A program made the translations under genes and the position numbers. From Burkholderiales bacterium PBB2 (GTDB lineage: Bacteria; Pseudomonadota; Gammaproteobacteria; Burkholderiales; Burkholderiaceae_C), in contig NKIM01000026.1 of assembly GCA_002255955.1 (NCBI GenBank), positions 16,259 to 80,258 of the forward strand: 64,000 bases of DNA. Direction: 5' to 3'. This document shows, piece after piece, positions 29,152 through 38,140 of this stretch; positions within the stretch are counted from its first letter, which is position 1; each line of letters begins with the position of its first letter. The notes under the pieces were generated by a model. The model was not told the origin of the DNA and searched no databases. It saw nothing but the letters and a program-made list of their open reading frames with translations.

Positions 29152-31569
29152 ATGACCCCCATTTCCGCTTCAGTTTCCCCCCATTTCCAGCGCGCCGGCG
29201 AGGCCGCGGGCGTTTCGCCTGCCTCTGCCACTGCGGGTGCCGTCTCGGTCGCCACCACGGTTGCCGCCGCAACGTCTGGCGCCGACCAGCCTTTGGACGA
29301 TCCCGATCTGCTGGCGCCCTTCACGCGCTGGCCCGGCGATGCTGCGCTGGCGGAGTCGCAGTTTCAGCTCTCCGGCCTGCATTGCGCCGCCTGCGCCGGC
29401 ATCATCGAGCGCGCTTTGCTGGAGCTGCCGGGCGTGCAGGGCGCCGTGGTGAATGCGGCCAGTGCCCGCCTGAGCCTGCGTTGGCGGCCGGCTCAGGTCC
29501 GTCTGGCCGGGGTCCTGGCACGCATCGAAGCGGCTGGTTATGGCGCTGCGCCCGATGTGGCCGCGCCAGCCCGTCAGCTGCGTGAGCGCGAGCAGCACCA
29601 GGCCGTTTGGCGCCTCTTTGTCGCCGCCTTCCTGATGATGCAGGTGATGATGATGGCGGCGCCGGCCTATTTTGCCGAGCCCGGTGATCTGAGCCCCGAT
29701 CTGGAGCGCCTGCTGCAGTGGGCCAGCTGGGTGCTGAGCCTGCCGGTGCTCTTGTTCTCGGCCGGCCCATTTTTCCGCGCCGCCTGGCAGCAGCTGCGCG
29801 CGCGCCGCCTGGGCATGGATGTGCCGGTGGCTCTGGGGCTGGCGGTCACTTTTGTCGCCAGCAGTGGGGCTTTGTTTGAGCCGGGTGGCCTGTTCGGCCG
29901 CGAGGTGTATTTCGACTCGCTGACCATGTTCGTCACATTCCTGCTGGCCGGGCGCTGGCTGGAACTGCGGGCGCGCCACCGGGCGGCGGGTACGCTGGAG
30001 GCGGCCAACTCGGCGCTGCCGGATGCGGTGGAACGCATTGAAGCCGATGGTTCGGTCAGCCGCGTGGCGCCCATTCGTTTGCGCGTGGGGGATCTGCTGC
30101 GCATCGCGGCGGGCCAGGCATTTCCGGCCGATGGCTGCGTGGAGCGTGGCAGCAGTGCGGCCAATGAGGCCTTGCTCAGCGGTGAGTCGCAGCCGGTGGC
30201 CAAGACCGTGGGCGACGAGGTGGTGGCGGCCAGCATCAATGTGCAGGCGCCGCTGTGGGTGCGGGTCAGCCGCGTTGGCGCTGACACCCGCCACGAGGCC
30301 ATCCAGCGCCTGATGCGCGAGGCCATGAGCCAGCGCCCGGCCATGGTCGAGCTGGCGGACCGGGTGGCGGGCTATTTTCTGTGGGCCGTGTTGCTGCTGG
30401 CCGGCCTGGCCGCAGCAGCGTGGAGCCAGATCGAGCCCGGTCGTGCGGTCTGGGTGGCGGTGTCGGTGCTGATCGTCACCTGCCCCTGCGCCTTGTCGCT
30501 GGCGGCACCGGCGGCGCGCTTGGCCGCGACGGGCGCTCTGGCTCGCCGTGGCTTGTTGCTGGTCCATATGGATCTGCTGGAAACCATGTGCAAGGTCGAC
30601 ACCGTGGTGCTCGACAAGACCGGGACTCTGACCGAGGACCGCATGAGCTTGCTGGCCCACGCAGCGGCTGATCCAGCGCAAGCGGCCGAGCTGCTGGCGG
30701 CAGCGCGCAGCCTGGCTCAGCAATCGCAGCATCCGTTTTCGCGCGCCCTGGTGCAGAGCGCGGGATTGCAGAGCGCGCCCGCTCGGGACGACGAGGCTAC
30801 CGCGGCTGGCCTGTGGTCCGAGGTGCAAGAGCATCCCGGGCAAGGCCTGCAGGCCCGGGATGCGCAGGGTCGGGTCTGGCGCCTCGGCGCGCCGGCCTGG
30901 GTGGCCGCGGCGGGCTTGTCGGGAACCCTGCCTGCCGACTTGCGCCGCGAAGCGCAGCTGGCCTTTGCCTGCCAGGGCCAGGACCAGGGCCAGCAGGCCG
31001 AGGGTCAGGTCTTGCTGATGCAGTTTGGAGAATGCCTGCGGGCCGATGCGCGCGAAGCCTTGCAGCGCTTGCAGGCCCTGGGCTTGCAGACCTGTCTGCT
31101 GTCGGGCGACGCGCCCGCTCGGGCCGAAACCCTGGCCCGAGAGGCTGGCGTGCAGCGCGCCATCGGCGGCGCCAGCCCGGAGCGCAAGCTGGCTGAGGTG
31201 CAGCGTTTGCAAGAGGCGGGGCACTGTGTCTTGATGGTGGGCGACGGCATCAACGATGCGCCGGTGCTGGCGCGGGCTGACGCCAGCGTGGTGATGGGGC
31301 AGGGCGCCATGCTGGCGCGGGCCAGTGCCGATGCACTCTTGCTGTCCGGCCGTTTGACCGATCTGGCGCAGCTGCGTGAATTGGCCCTGCGCACGCGCCG
31401 CATCATCCGCCAGAACCTGGCTTGGGCGGCTGGCTACAACGCGGCCTGCATTCCCCTGGCGCTGGCCGGTTATCTGCCGCCTTGGGCTGCAGGCCTGGGC
31501 ATGGCTTGCAGCTCGGTCTGGGTGGTCTTGAACGCGCAGCGTCTGGCGCGCAATCTGAACGGACTCTGA
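29152..31569 (+). CDS. ccoI: Copper-translocating P-type ATPase of cbb3 oxidase assembly
   Basis: The 805-residue product supplies copper for the cbb3 oxidase across the inner membrane. It has a heavy-metal-associated domain with CAAC at 78-81, followed by eight predicted helices. Other signatures are the intramembrane copper motif CPC (TCPCALS), the phosphorylation site DKTGTLT, the HP motif (SQHPFSRAL) and the hinge GDGINDAP. The N terminus carries about 50 extra Ala/Ser/Thr-rich residues. The start at 29152 sits just after an FNR-type promoter; no strong Shine-Dalgarno site is seen. It opens the locus ccoI-S-N-O-Q-P-G, and the next gene starts 2 bp after its stop. Confidence 0.94.
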   Translation: MTPISASVSPHFQRAGEAAGVSPASATAGAVSVATTVAAATSGADQPLDDPDLLAPFTRWPGDAALAESQFQLSGLHCAACAGIIERALLELPGVQGAVVNAASARLSLRWRPAQVRLAGVLARIEAAGYGAAPDVAAPARQLREREQHQAVWRLFVAAFLMMQVMMMAAPAYFAEPGDLSPDLERLLQWASWVLSLPVLLFSAGPFFRAAWQQLRARRLGMDVPVALGLAVTFVASSGALFEPGGLFGREVYFDSLTMFVTFLLAGRWLELRARHRAAGTLEAANSALPDAVERIEADGSVSRVAPIRLRVGDLLRIAAGQAFPADGCVERGSSAANEALLSGESQPVAKTVGDEVVAASINVQAPLWVRVSRVGADTRHEAIQRLMREAMSQRPAMVELADRVAGYFLWAVLLLAGLAAAAWSQIEPGRAVWVAVSVLIVTCPCALSLAAPAARLAATGALARRGLLLVHMDLLETMCKVDTVVLDKTGTLTEDRMSLLAHAAADPAQAAELLAAARSLAQQSQHPFSRALVQSAGLQSAPARDDEATAAGLWSEVQEHPGQGLQARDAQGRVWRLGAPAWVAAAGLSGTLPADLRREAQLAFACQGQDQGQQAEGQVLLMQFGECLRADAREALQRLQALGLQTCLLSGDAPARAETLAREAGVQRAIGGASPERKLAEVQRLQEAGHCVLMVGDGINDAPVLARADASVVMGQGAMLARASADALLLSGRLTDLAQLRELALRTRRIIRQNLAWAAGYNAACIPLALAGYLPPWAAGLGMACSSVWVVLNAQRLARNLNGL

Positions 31570-31571
31570 GC

Positions 31572-31772
31572 ATGGAAGTTCTGTATCTCTTGATCCCGGT
31601 GTCGGTGCTCTTGGTGCTGGTGATCGTGGGTGTGTTCGGGTGGGCAATTAACAACGGCCAACTCGACGATCTGGAGCGCGAAGGCGTTCGTATTCTTGAA
31701 GAAGCTGCGGGGGTTGATGAAGGTCAATCCTCCGCTCCGGGCGCTGGCAAAGAATCGCCCTCGTCAAACTAA
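31572..31772 (+). CDS. ccoS: cbb3-type cytochrome oxidase assembly protein CcoS
   Basis: The 66-residue product has one transmembrane helix ([24 protein letters not shown]) followed by [12 protein letters not shown], the CcoS signature, and a Ser/Gly-rich tail. It is needed for cofactor insertion into the oxidase in other proteobacteria. It begins 2 bp after ccoI, so the two are coupled. An FNR box for the downstream ccoN lies inside its coding sequence. Confidence 0.92.
   Translation: MEVLYLLIPVSVLLVLVIVGVFGWAINNGQLDDLEREGVRILEEAAGVDEGQSSAPGAGKESPSSN
31714..31755 (+). promoter_or_regulatory. FNR box inside ccoS driving ccoNOQP
   Basis: TTGAT-GAAG-GTCAA (31714-31727) is an excellent FNR box. 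A -10-like AAGAAT lies at 31750-31755, the distance expected for FNR bound at -41.5. The predicted start near 31762 is about 33 bp before the ccoN ATG, allowing the oxidase structural genes to be expressed without ccoI-ccoS. Confidence 0.75.
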
Positions 31773-31794
31773 AAGCTGCAAGGAGCCAAAAAAA

Positions 31795-33240
31795 ATGGCA
31801 AAGACTGCTGCGCCGGACATTGCATCCGGAGGCGTATATGAGGACGGTGTGGTCCGTGCATTTGCACTGGCCGCTGTTCTCTGGGGTGTTGTGGGCATGT
31901 TGGTGGGGGTGGTCATTGCTGCCCAGCTGGCCTGGCCGGAACTCAATCTGGGCATTCCATGGCTGAGCTATGGTCGCCTGCGACCGCTGCACACCAATGC
32001 GGTGATCTTCGCGTTCGGCGGTTGCACCTTGTTTGCGACCGCTTACCACGTGGTGCAGCGCACCGGCCAGACGCGCCTGTTCGCGCCCGGCCTGGCCTGG
32101 TTCACGTTCTGGGGCTGGCAGCTGGTCATCCTCTCGGCCGCGCTGACCCTGCCGCTGGGCATCACCAGCGGCAAGGAATACGCCGAGCTGGAATGGCCGA
32201 TTGACATCCTGATCACCTTGGTCTGGGTGTCCTTCGCCCTGGTGTTCTTCGGCTCGGTCGGCATCCGCAAGGTCAAGCACATCTACGTGGCCAACTGGTT
32301 CTTCGGCGCCTTCATCATCGCCGTGGCCCTGCTGCACCTGGTCAACAGTGCCGCCATCCCGGTAAGCCTGTTCAAGAGCTACTCGGCTTACGCCGGCGTG
32401 CAAGACGCCATGGTGCAGTGGTGGTACGGCCACAATGCCGTGGGCTTCTTCCTGACCGCAGGCTTCCTGGGCATGATGTACTACTACATCCCCAAGCAAG
32501 CTGGCCGCCCGGTCTACAGCTACCGCCTGTCCATCGTCCACTTCTGGGCGCTGATCTTCACCTATATGTGGGCGGGCCCGCACCATCTGCACTACACCGC
32601 GCTGCCGGACTGGGCGCAATCGGTGGGCATGGTGTTCTCTCTGGTGCTGCTGGCTCCCAGCTGGGGCGGCATGATCAACGGCATCATGACCCTGAGCGGT
32701 GCCTGGCACAAGCTGCGTGACGACCCGATCCTGAAGTTCCTGATCGTGTCCCTGTCCTTCTACGGCATGTCGACCTTCGAAGGCCCGATGATGTCCATCA
32801 AGACGGTCAACGCGCTGAGCCACTACACGGACTGGACCGTGGGCCACGTGCACTCCGGCGCTCTGGGCTGGGTGGGTCTGATCTCCATGGGTTCGCTGTA
32901 CCACCTGATCCCGCGCATGTTCGGCCGCACCGAGATGTACTCGAAGAAGGCCATCGAGCTGCACTTCTGGATCGCGACCCTGGGCATCGTGCTCTACATC
33001 GCCGCGATGTGGATTGCCGGTGTGATGCAGGGCCTGATGTGGCGTGCAGTCAACCCGGACGGCAGCCTGGTCTACACCTTTGTGGAAAGCGTCAAGGCGA
33101 CCTATCCCTTCTACGTGATCCGTTTGCTGGGTGGCCTGCTCTACCTGAGCGGCATGTTGGTGATGGCCTGGAACGTGGTGAAGACGGTGCAAGTGGGCCG
33201 TGCCGTCAAGGCACCGATCCCCACGCTGGTGGCCGCCTGA
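31795..33240 (+). CDS. ccoN: cbb3-type cytochrome c oxidase subunit I
   Basis: The 481-residue product is the catalytic subunit, binding heme b, heme b3 and CuB. It has twelve hydrophobic helices. Conserved histidines appear in [14 protein letters not shown] (low-spin heme ligand region), [25 protein letters not shown] (CuB ligand and the cross-linked Tyr region), [16 protein letters not shown] (CuB ligands) and the [13 protein letters not shown] heme-ligand helix. AAGGAG precedes the ATG at 31795; a longer in-frame extension overlaps ccoS and is not used. The enzyme gives high-affinity oxygen respiration. Confidence 0.96.
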   Translation: MAKTAAPDIASGGVYEDGVVRAFALAAVLWGVVGMLVGVVIAAQLAWPELNLGIPWLSYGRLRPLHTNAVIFAFGGCTLFATAYHVVQRTGQTRLFAPGLAWFTFWGWQLVILSAALTLPLGITSGKEYAELEWPIDILITLVWVSFALVFFGSVGIRKVKHIYVANWFFGAFIIAVALLHLVNSAAIPVSLFKSYSAYAGVQDAMVQWWYGHNAVGFFLTAGFLGMMYYYIPKQAGRPVYSYRLSIVHFWALIFTYMWAGPHHLHYTALPDWAQSVGMVFSLVLLAPSWGGMINGIMTLSGAWHKLRDDPILKFLIVSLSFYGMSTFEGPMMSIKTVNALSHYTDWTVGHVHSGALGWVGLISMGSLYHLIPRMFGRTEMYSKKAIELHFWIATLGIVLYIAAMWIAGVMQGLMWRAVNPDGSLVYTFVESVKATYPFYVIRLLGGLLYLSGMLVMAWNVVKTVQVGRAVKAPIPTLVAA

Positions 33241-33274
33241 AGCGCTGAACGCGAGATCCAAGGAGAAATACAAA

Positions 33275-33898
33275 ATGGCATCCACAGAACACAAGTCCAG
33301 TGGCCACCAACGCATCGAGACCAGCAACTTTCTGATGATCGTGCTGGTGCTGCTGACGGTGATCGCCGGTGGCGCAGTGGAAATCGTGCCGCTGTTCTTC
33401 CAGCGCTCGACCACTGAGGCCACCCCGGGCCTCAAGCCCTACACGCCGCTGCAACTGGCCGGCCGGGACGTCTACATCCGCGAGGGCTGCTACAACTGCC
33501 ACTCGCAGATGATCCGCCCCTTCCGCTCGGAGACCCTGCGTTACGGCCACTACTCGACCGCCGGTGAATTCGTCTATGACCACCCCTTCCAATGGGGCAG
33601 CAAGCGCACCGGTCCCGACCTGCACCGTGTCGGCGGCAAGTACAGCGATGAATGGCACCGCATTCACCTGAACAATCCGCGTGACCTGGTGCCCGAGTCG
33701 AACATGCCGGCTTACCCCTGGCTGGTGGGCGCTCAGCTGAACCCGGCTGAGCTGGCCCCCAAGATGAAGGCCCTGCGCACCGTGGGCGTGCCCTACACCG
33801 ACGCCGAAATCGCCGGTGCGGCCGACGAAGTCAAGGGCAAGACCGAGATGGAAGCTGTGATTGCTTATCTGCAGGTGCTCGGCACCGCGCTGAAGTAA
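33275..33898 (+). CDS. ccoO: cbb3-type cytochrome c oxidase subunit II (mono-heme)
   Basis: The 207-residue product has an N-terminal membrane anchor ([23 protein letters not shown]) and a periplasmic cytochrome c domain with the heme motif CYNCH in [15 protein letters not shown]. The distal methionine is in [10 protein letters not shown]. It passes electrons from CcoP to CcoN. An AAGGAG site precedes the ATG at 33275. Confidence 0.96.
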   Translation: MASTEHKSSGHQRIETSNFLMIVLVLLTVIAGGAVEIVPLFFQRSTTEATPGLKPYTPLQLAGRDVYIREGCYNCHSQMIRPFRSETLRYGHYSTAGEFVYDHPFQWGSKRTGPDLHRVGGKYSDEWHRIHLNNPRDLVPESNMPAYPWLVGAQLNPAELAPKMKALRTVGVPYTDAEIAGAADEVKGKTEMEAVIAYLQVLGTALK

Positions 33899-33918
33899 TA
33901 AGCAAGAAGGAGTCCGCA

Positions 33919-34074
33919 ATGGATATCAATAGCTTGAGAACCGCGGTGACCCTGCTGTCGCTGCTGGTGTTCCTGGTGATCGTGGTCTGGGCCTATTCCA
34001 GCCGCAACAAGGCGCACTTTGACGAACTGGCCGGCATGGCCTTGCAAGATGAAGCCGATGGGAGGCCTCAATGA
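33919..34074 (+). CDS. ccoQ: cbb3-type oxidase small subunit CcoQ
   Basis: This 51-residue gene lies between ccoO and ccoP and is preceded by AAGGAG. The product reads MDINSLRTAVTLLSLLVFL, then a WAYSSRNKAHFDEL segment after one transmembrane helix, the usual CcoQ/FixQ form. Its TGA overlaps the ccoP start (ATGA). CcoQ stabilises the oxidase complex. Confidence 0.9.
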   Translation: MDINSLRTAVTLLSLLVFLVIVVWAYSSRNKAHFDELAGMALQDEADGRPQ

Positions 34075-34988
34075 GTGATTTTTTCTCTGACGGTTGGTCC
34101 ATGTTCGTGGCCGGCGTGACGGTTGCAGGCCTGATCTTCTGCATCATCTTGCTGCTGATCGCCGCCCGCCACCGCGTCATGGCCAGCGACAACAGCACCG
34201 GCCATGTCTGGGACGAAGACCTGCGCGAGATGAACAACCCGCTGCCGCGCTGGTGGGCGATTCTGTTCGTCCTGACCGTGGTGTTCGCCGGCATTTACCT
34301 GGCGGCTTACCCGGGCCTCGGCGCCCGCAAGGGCTCACTCGGCTGGAGCAGTGCCGGCCAGTACGAAAAAGAGCAGGCCGATGCCCACAAGGCCATGAGC
34401 GCCCTGTACGCCAAGTTCAACGGCAAGCCGGTGGAACAGCTGGCTCAGAACCCGGAAGCCATGGCCATCGGAGAGCGCCTGTTCGCCAACAACTGCGCCG
34501 GTTGCCATGGCTCGGACGCCAAGGGCAGCAAGGGCTTCCCCAACCTGACCGACAGCGACTGGCTCTACGGCGGTTCGCACGACACCATCGTGCAGACCAT
34601 CACCAACGGCCGCAACGGCGTCATGCCGCCCATGGCCGCCGCCGTGGGCACCGCTGAAGACGTGCGCAACCTGGCCAACTATGTGCTGAGCCTGTCCGGC
34701 AGCGCCCACAACTCCATCGCCGCACAAAAGGGCAAGGAGAAGTTCGGTGCCTGCGCAGCCTGCCACGGCGCGGACGGCAAGGGCAATCAAGCCCTGGGTG
34801 CCCCCAACCTGAGCGACAAGATCTGGTTGCATGGCTGGGGTGAAGATGCCGTCATGGCCATGATCAACAACGGCAAGAACAATCTGATGCCGGCCCAGTC
34901 GACCCGACTGAGCGCGGAGCAGATCCAGGTCTTGGGCGCCTATGTCTGGAGCCTGTCCAACAACAAAGCCGTGGCTTCGGCCCCTTGA
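34071..34988 (+). CDS. ccoP: cbb3-type cytochrome c oxidase subunit III (di-heme)
   Basis: The 305-residue product has two N-terminal transmembrane helices, the conserved HVWDEDLREMNNPLPRWW segment, and two periplasmic cytochrome c domains with CAGCH (in NNCAGCHG) and CAACH (in ACAACHG). Axial methionines are in GVMPPM and NLMPAQ. It takes electrons from soluble cytochromes and feeds CcoO. The start overlaps the ccoQ stop. Confidence 0.96.
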   Translation: MSDFFSDGWSMFVAGVTVAGLIFCIILLLIAARHRVMASDNSTGHVWDEDLREMNNPLPRWWAILFVLTVVFAGIYLAAYPGLGARKGSLGWSSAGQYEKEQADAHKAMSALYAKFNGKPVEQLAQNPEAMAIGERLFANNCAGCHGSDAKGSKGFPNLTDSDWLYGGSHDTIVQTITNGRNGVMPPMAAAVGTAEDVRNLANYVLSLSGSAHNSIAAQKGKEKFGACAACHGADGKGNQALGAPNLSDKIWLHGWGEDAVMAMINNGKNNLMPAQSTRLSAEQIQVLGAYVWSLSNNKAVASAP

Positions 34989-34998
34989 GTGATCGACC

Positions 34999-36516
34999 AT
35001 GACTGAAGCCCGGGCAGTACCGCCGGCGCCCCGCGTCGGACCGGCCATCGCTTCTGCTCCCTCGGCCGCCAAGGCGGCCGACGGTGAGGATGCCGTGGTG
35101 GAAATCATCTCGCTCTACGCAGCGCAGAAAAAGATCTACCCCCGCGCCGTGTCCGGCCTCTTCGCCTCCTGGCGTTGGGCGCTGGTCTGGTTCACGCAGG
35201 TCCTGTTTTACGGTCTGCCCTGGCTGCTCTGGAACGACCGGCAGGCGGTGCTCTTCGAGCTCGCCAGCCGGCGTTTTTACATTTTTGGCCTGGTCCTGTA
35301 TCCGCAGGACTTCATCTACCTGACTGGGCTGTTGCTGATCTCGGCCTATGCCCTGTTCCTGTTCACCGCCGTGGCCGGGCGGCTGTGGTGCGGCTATGCC
35401 TGCCCGCAGACGGTCTACACCGAAATTTTCTTGTGGATCGAGCGCCAGTTCGAGGGTGACCGCCAAGCCCGCATGAAGCTGGATGCCTCGCCCTGGGGTT
35501 TCAACAAGCTCTGGCGCAAGGGCGGCAAGCAGGCCGTGTGGATCACCGTGGCCCTGTGGACCGGCTTCACCTTTGTCGGCTATTTCACACCCATCAAATC
35601 GCTCTGGGCCGAGGCTTTCACGCTCAGCTTCGGACCCTGGGAATGGTTCTGGGTGCTGTTCTATGCCTTCGCGACGTATGGCTTCGCGGGCTTCATGCGC
35701 GAGCAGGTCTGCAAGTACATGTGCCCCTACGCGCGCTTCCAGAGCGCCATGTTCGACAAGGACACGCTGATCATCAGCTACGACGCCGAGCGCGGCGAGC
35801 CGCGCGGTTCGCGCAGCAAGAAAGCCAGTGTGGACGACGTCAAGGCCGCCGGTCTGGGCTCCTGCATCGATTGCACCCTGTGCGTGCAGGTCTGTCCGAC
35901 GGGCATCGACATCCGCCAGGGCTTGCAGTACGAGTGCATCGGTTGTGCCGCCTGCATCGACGTCTGCGACGGTGTCATGGACAAGATGAACTACCCGCGT
36001 GGCCTGATTCGCTACGACACGCAAAACGGCCTGCAGCAGCACCTGAGTCCGGCGCAAAAGCTGCGCCGCATGTTCCGCCCGCGCGTGATCATCTACACCG
36101 TGGTCTTGTTTGTGCTATGCACGGCCTTGCTGGCCAGCCTGCTGTTCCTGCGCAGCCCCGTCAAGCTCGATGTGGTGCGCGACCGCGGCGTGTTGGCCCG
36201 GGTGGTGGAAGATGGTTATGTGGAAAACCTCTACCGCCTGCAGGTGATGAATGCCACCGAGCAGAATCACCGTTACCAGGTGACGGTCAGCGGCATGGAC
36301 GGCATCAAGCTGGAGCAAGCGGCCGAACTCAGCGTGGCACCGGCCGAGGCGCGCTGGCTGACGCTGTCGGTGCGGGTGCCGCCCGAGACAGCGGCCCGCG
36401 CGGCGCAAGATCACAAGGGTTCACACGCGATCGAGTTCCAGCTGCGCAGCCTCGACGGCGCCAGCAGCGGCGCGACCGTCGTGCATGAAAAATCAACCTT
36501 CATCGTGCCACGCTGA
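34999..36516 (+). CDS. ccoG: Cytochrome oxidase maturation protein CcoG (polyferredoxin)
   Basis: The 505-residue product reduces copper for cbb3 assembly in characterised homologues. It has several transmembrane helices, the conserved GYACPQTVYTEIF motif and two ferredoxin-type clusters, CIDCTLCVQVCP and CIGCAACIDVC. A C-terminal Ig-like periplasmic domain (FixG type) contains NRYQVTVSGMDG-like strands. It starts 10 bp after ccoP. The length is standard for the family. Confidence 0.95.
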   Translation: MTEARAVPPAPRVGPAIASAPSAAKAADGEDAVVEIISLYAAQKKIYPRAVSGLFASWRWALVWFTQVLFYGLPWLLWNDRQAVLFELASRRFYIFGLVLYPQDFIYLTGLLLISAYALFLFTAVAGRLWCGYACPQTVYTEIFLWIERQFEGDRQARMKLDASPWGFNKLWRKGGKQAVWITVALWTGFTFVGYFTPIKSLWAEAFTLSFGPWEWFWVLFYAFATYGFAGFMREQVCKYMCPYARFQSAMFDKDTLIISYDAERGEPRGSRSKKASVDDVKAAGLGSCIDCTLCVQVCPTGIDIRQGLQYECIGCAACIDVCDGVMDKMNYPRGLIRYDTQNGLQQHLSPAQKLRRMFRPRVIIYTVVLFVLCTALLASLLFLRSPVKLDVVRDRGVLARVVEDGYVENLYRLQVMNATEQNHRYQVTVSGMDGIKLEQAAELSVAPAEARWLTLSVRVPPETAARAAQDHKGSHAIEFQLRSLDGASSGATVVHEKSTFIVPR

Positions 36517-36552
36517 GCTCAGCTCGGCGCGCACACACCGGAGACGAAACGC

Positions 36553-36792
36553 ATGAGCCAGAACCTCAAGCCCGAAAACGATGCCTCGCCCTGGTGGCGC
36601 ACCCCCATGATGTGGCTGGTGGTCGGCGGCCCCTTGCTGGTGGTGGTGGCCAGCTTCATCACCCTGAGCCTTGCCATCGGTCACCCCGATCCGGTGCTGG
36701 AAGACAAGGTCGTGGCCAACAAGGCCAGCGGTGCCAAAGCCTTGATTCCGGCGCGCGAGGCGCGCAACCACGCAGCCACTGGCGGGCAGTGA
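36553..36792 (+). CDS. Short FixH-like protein
   Basis: The 79-residue product reads PWWRTPMMWLVVGGPLLVVVASFITLSLA, the N-terminal membrane part of FixH, then DPVLEDKVVANKASG and stops. FixH proteins are usually about twice as long with a periplasmic domain, which is missing here. Since the DNA downstream encodes a different frame with its own start 2 bp later, this may be a naturally short form rather than a frameshift. It probably takes part in oxidase maturation. Confidence 0.75.
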   Translation: MSQNLKPENDASPWWRTPMMWLVVGGPLLVVVASFITLSLAIGHPDPVLEDKVVANKASGAKALIPAREARNHAATGGQ

Positions 36793-36794
36793 TC

Positions 36795-37097
36795 ATGGAC
36801 ACCGCTGATCGTTCCGAATCGGCAGTTCCCAAACAAGGCAGCCGCTGGGCCATGGCTGTGGCCTGGCCTTCATTTTTCATGGCTGGGGTGATGGAGGCTC
36901 TGGTGTTCGCGGTCGTGGACCCCAGTGACCTGACTTGGTTCGGCGCCGAGCGCCTGGATTGGTCGCGCCAGGCGGTCTACACCGTCAGCTTCATGATCTT
37001 CTGGCTGGTTATCAGCCTTTCGGCCAGTGTCAGCGTGATGCTGGCCACGCTGCCGGATGTGCCGGAGGATGCGCATCCCCGCGGCTGGCCGCGCTGA
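36795..37097 (+). CDS. Two-helix membrane protein at the end of the cco operon, hypothetical
   Basis: The 100-residue product has two transmembrane segments (about 22-42 and 63-84) separated by a tryptophan-containing loop DPSDLTWFGAERLDWSR. Its start lies 2 bp after the fixH-like stop, so it is co-translated with the cytochrome oxidase maturation genes. No named family was recognised. A role in oxidase assembly is inferred from position only. Confidence 0.75.
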   Translation: MDTADRSESAVPKQGSRWAMAVAWPSFFMAGVMEALVFAVVDPSDLTWFGAERLDWSRQAVYTVSFMIFWLVISLSASVSVMLATLPDVPEDAHPRGWPR

Positions 37098-37155
37098 GGC
37101 CGGCCACGCAGACTGCCGCTTCGAATTGGCTCGCCATGATCGGCGGCGGCCAGCA

Positions 37156-37185
37156 AAAAGGCCTTCGGATGTCCGAAGGCCTTTT
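37156..37185. terminator. Bidirectional terminator between the cco operon and fnr
   Basis: AAAAGGCCTTCGGA / TCCGAAGGCCTTTT with a two-base loop is flanked by A and T tracts and lies between convergent genes. Confidence 0.85.
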
Positions 37186-37223
37186 GTTTTGCCGAGCCGC
37201 TCTTGCTCGCGGCGGCGTCGGGC

Positions 37224-38042
37224 TCAGCAGTTGCTGTTGTTGACCAGCTTTTGCAGGCCAGCCTGGTCGAGGATGCGCAGATGGCGCTGCTTCACTTCCA
37301 GCAGGCCTTCTTCCTGGAACTTGGAAAAGGTGCGGCTGACGGTCTCCAGCTTCAGTCCCAGATAACTGCCAATTTCCTCGCGCGTCATGCGCAGCACCAG
37401 GGCGGCGGCCGAAAAGCCGCGGGCTTGCAGGCGCTGGGTCAGGTTGAGCAGGAAAGCGGCCAGGCGCTCCTCGGCGCGCATGCTGCCCAGCAGCAGCATC
37501 ACGCCGTGGTCGCGCACGATCTCGCGGCTCATGATCTTGTGGAACTGACGCTGCAGGTCGGTGAACTCGCGCGACAGCTCTTCGAGTTGTTCGAAGGGGA
37601 TCACGCAGACCTGGGAGTCTTCCAGCGCGACGGCGTCGCAGCTGTGGCGGTCGGTGCTGATGCCGTCCAGGCCCAGCAACTCGCCGGCCATCTGGAAGCC
37701 GGTGACCTGGTCGCGGCCGTCTTCCGAAGACACGCAGGTCTTGAAGAAACCGGTGCGCACCGCGTAGAGCGACTGGAACTCGTCACCGCTGCGGAACAGC
37801 GTGTCGCCGCGCGCCACGCTGCGGCGGGTGGCCACCAGCTGGTCCAGCTGATCCAGGTCGCCGGAAGACAAGCCCACTGGCAGGCACAGCTCGCGCAAAT
37901 TGCAGCTGGAGCAGGCGACCTTCAGCGGTTCGAACTTGATGGGGACGGTGGCATTCATCGTGTGCTTTTTAAGGGATTCGCAGGCAGCAGGCGAAGCAGA
38001 CTGGGGCTGCGGGACTTCCAGATTTTTCACGGACATGAGCAT
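37224..38042 (-). CDS. fnr: FNR-type oxygen-sensing transcriptional regulator
   Basis: The 272-residue product is a Crp/Fnr activator that senses oxygen through a [4Fe-4S] cluster. The ligands match E. coli FNR exactly in spacing: C44-x2-C47-x5-C53 and, 93 residues later, C146 in QVCVIPFE. A cyclic-nucleotide-type sensor domain and a dimer helix precede the helix-turn-helix, whose LETVSR carries the E-S-R residues that read TTGAT. The start at 38042 has GAGG six bases upstream and lies 16 bp after the start point predicted from the FNR box, so fnr is probably autoregulated. ATGs at 38036 and 38066 are alternatives. Confidence 0.94.
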   Translation of the reverse strand: MLMSVKNLEVPQPQSASPAACESLKKHTMNATVPIKFEPLKVACSSCNLRELCLPVGLSSGDLDQLDQLVATRRSVARGDTLFRSGDEFQSLYAVRTGFFKTCVSSEDGRDQVTGFQMAGELLGLDGISTDRHSCDAVALEDSQVCVIPFEQLEELSREFTDLQRQFHKIMSREIVRDHGVMLLLGSMRAEERLAAFLLNLTQRLQARGFSAAALVLRMTREEIGSYLGLKLETVSRTFSKFQEEGLLEVKQRHLRILDQAGLQKLVNNSNC

Positions 38043-38064
38043 GATGCACCTCAAACATGGGTGC

Positions 38065-38106
38065 ATTGTTGAGTCGACAATGCGCGCCGAGCTTGATCCT
38101 TGTCAA
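38065..38106. promoter_or_regulatory. FNR box between fnr and hemN
   Basis: TTGAT-CCTT-GTCAA (38093-38106) is a near-perfect FNR box. Towards fnr a -10-like AACAAT lies at 38065-38070 on the minus strand with the box centred at -41.5. Towards hemN the same geometry would put the start at the hemN ATG itself, so hemN regulation from this box may follow another spacing. Confidence 0.75.
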
Positions 38107-38140
38107 GTCGATCCGCCAAAGCCTTGGCAAAGTGCGGCTC

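Noticed and set aside
29170..31647. 825-codon minus-strand frame opposite ccoI
   Set aside because: Shadow of an obvious P-type ATPase gene; rich in His/Gln/Arg as expected from antisense of GC-rich coding DNA.
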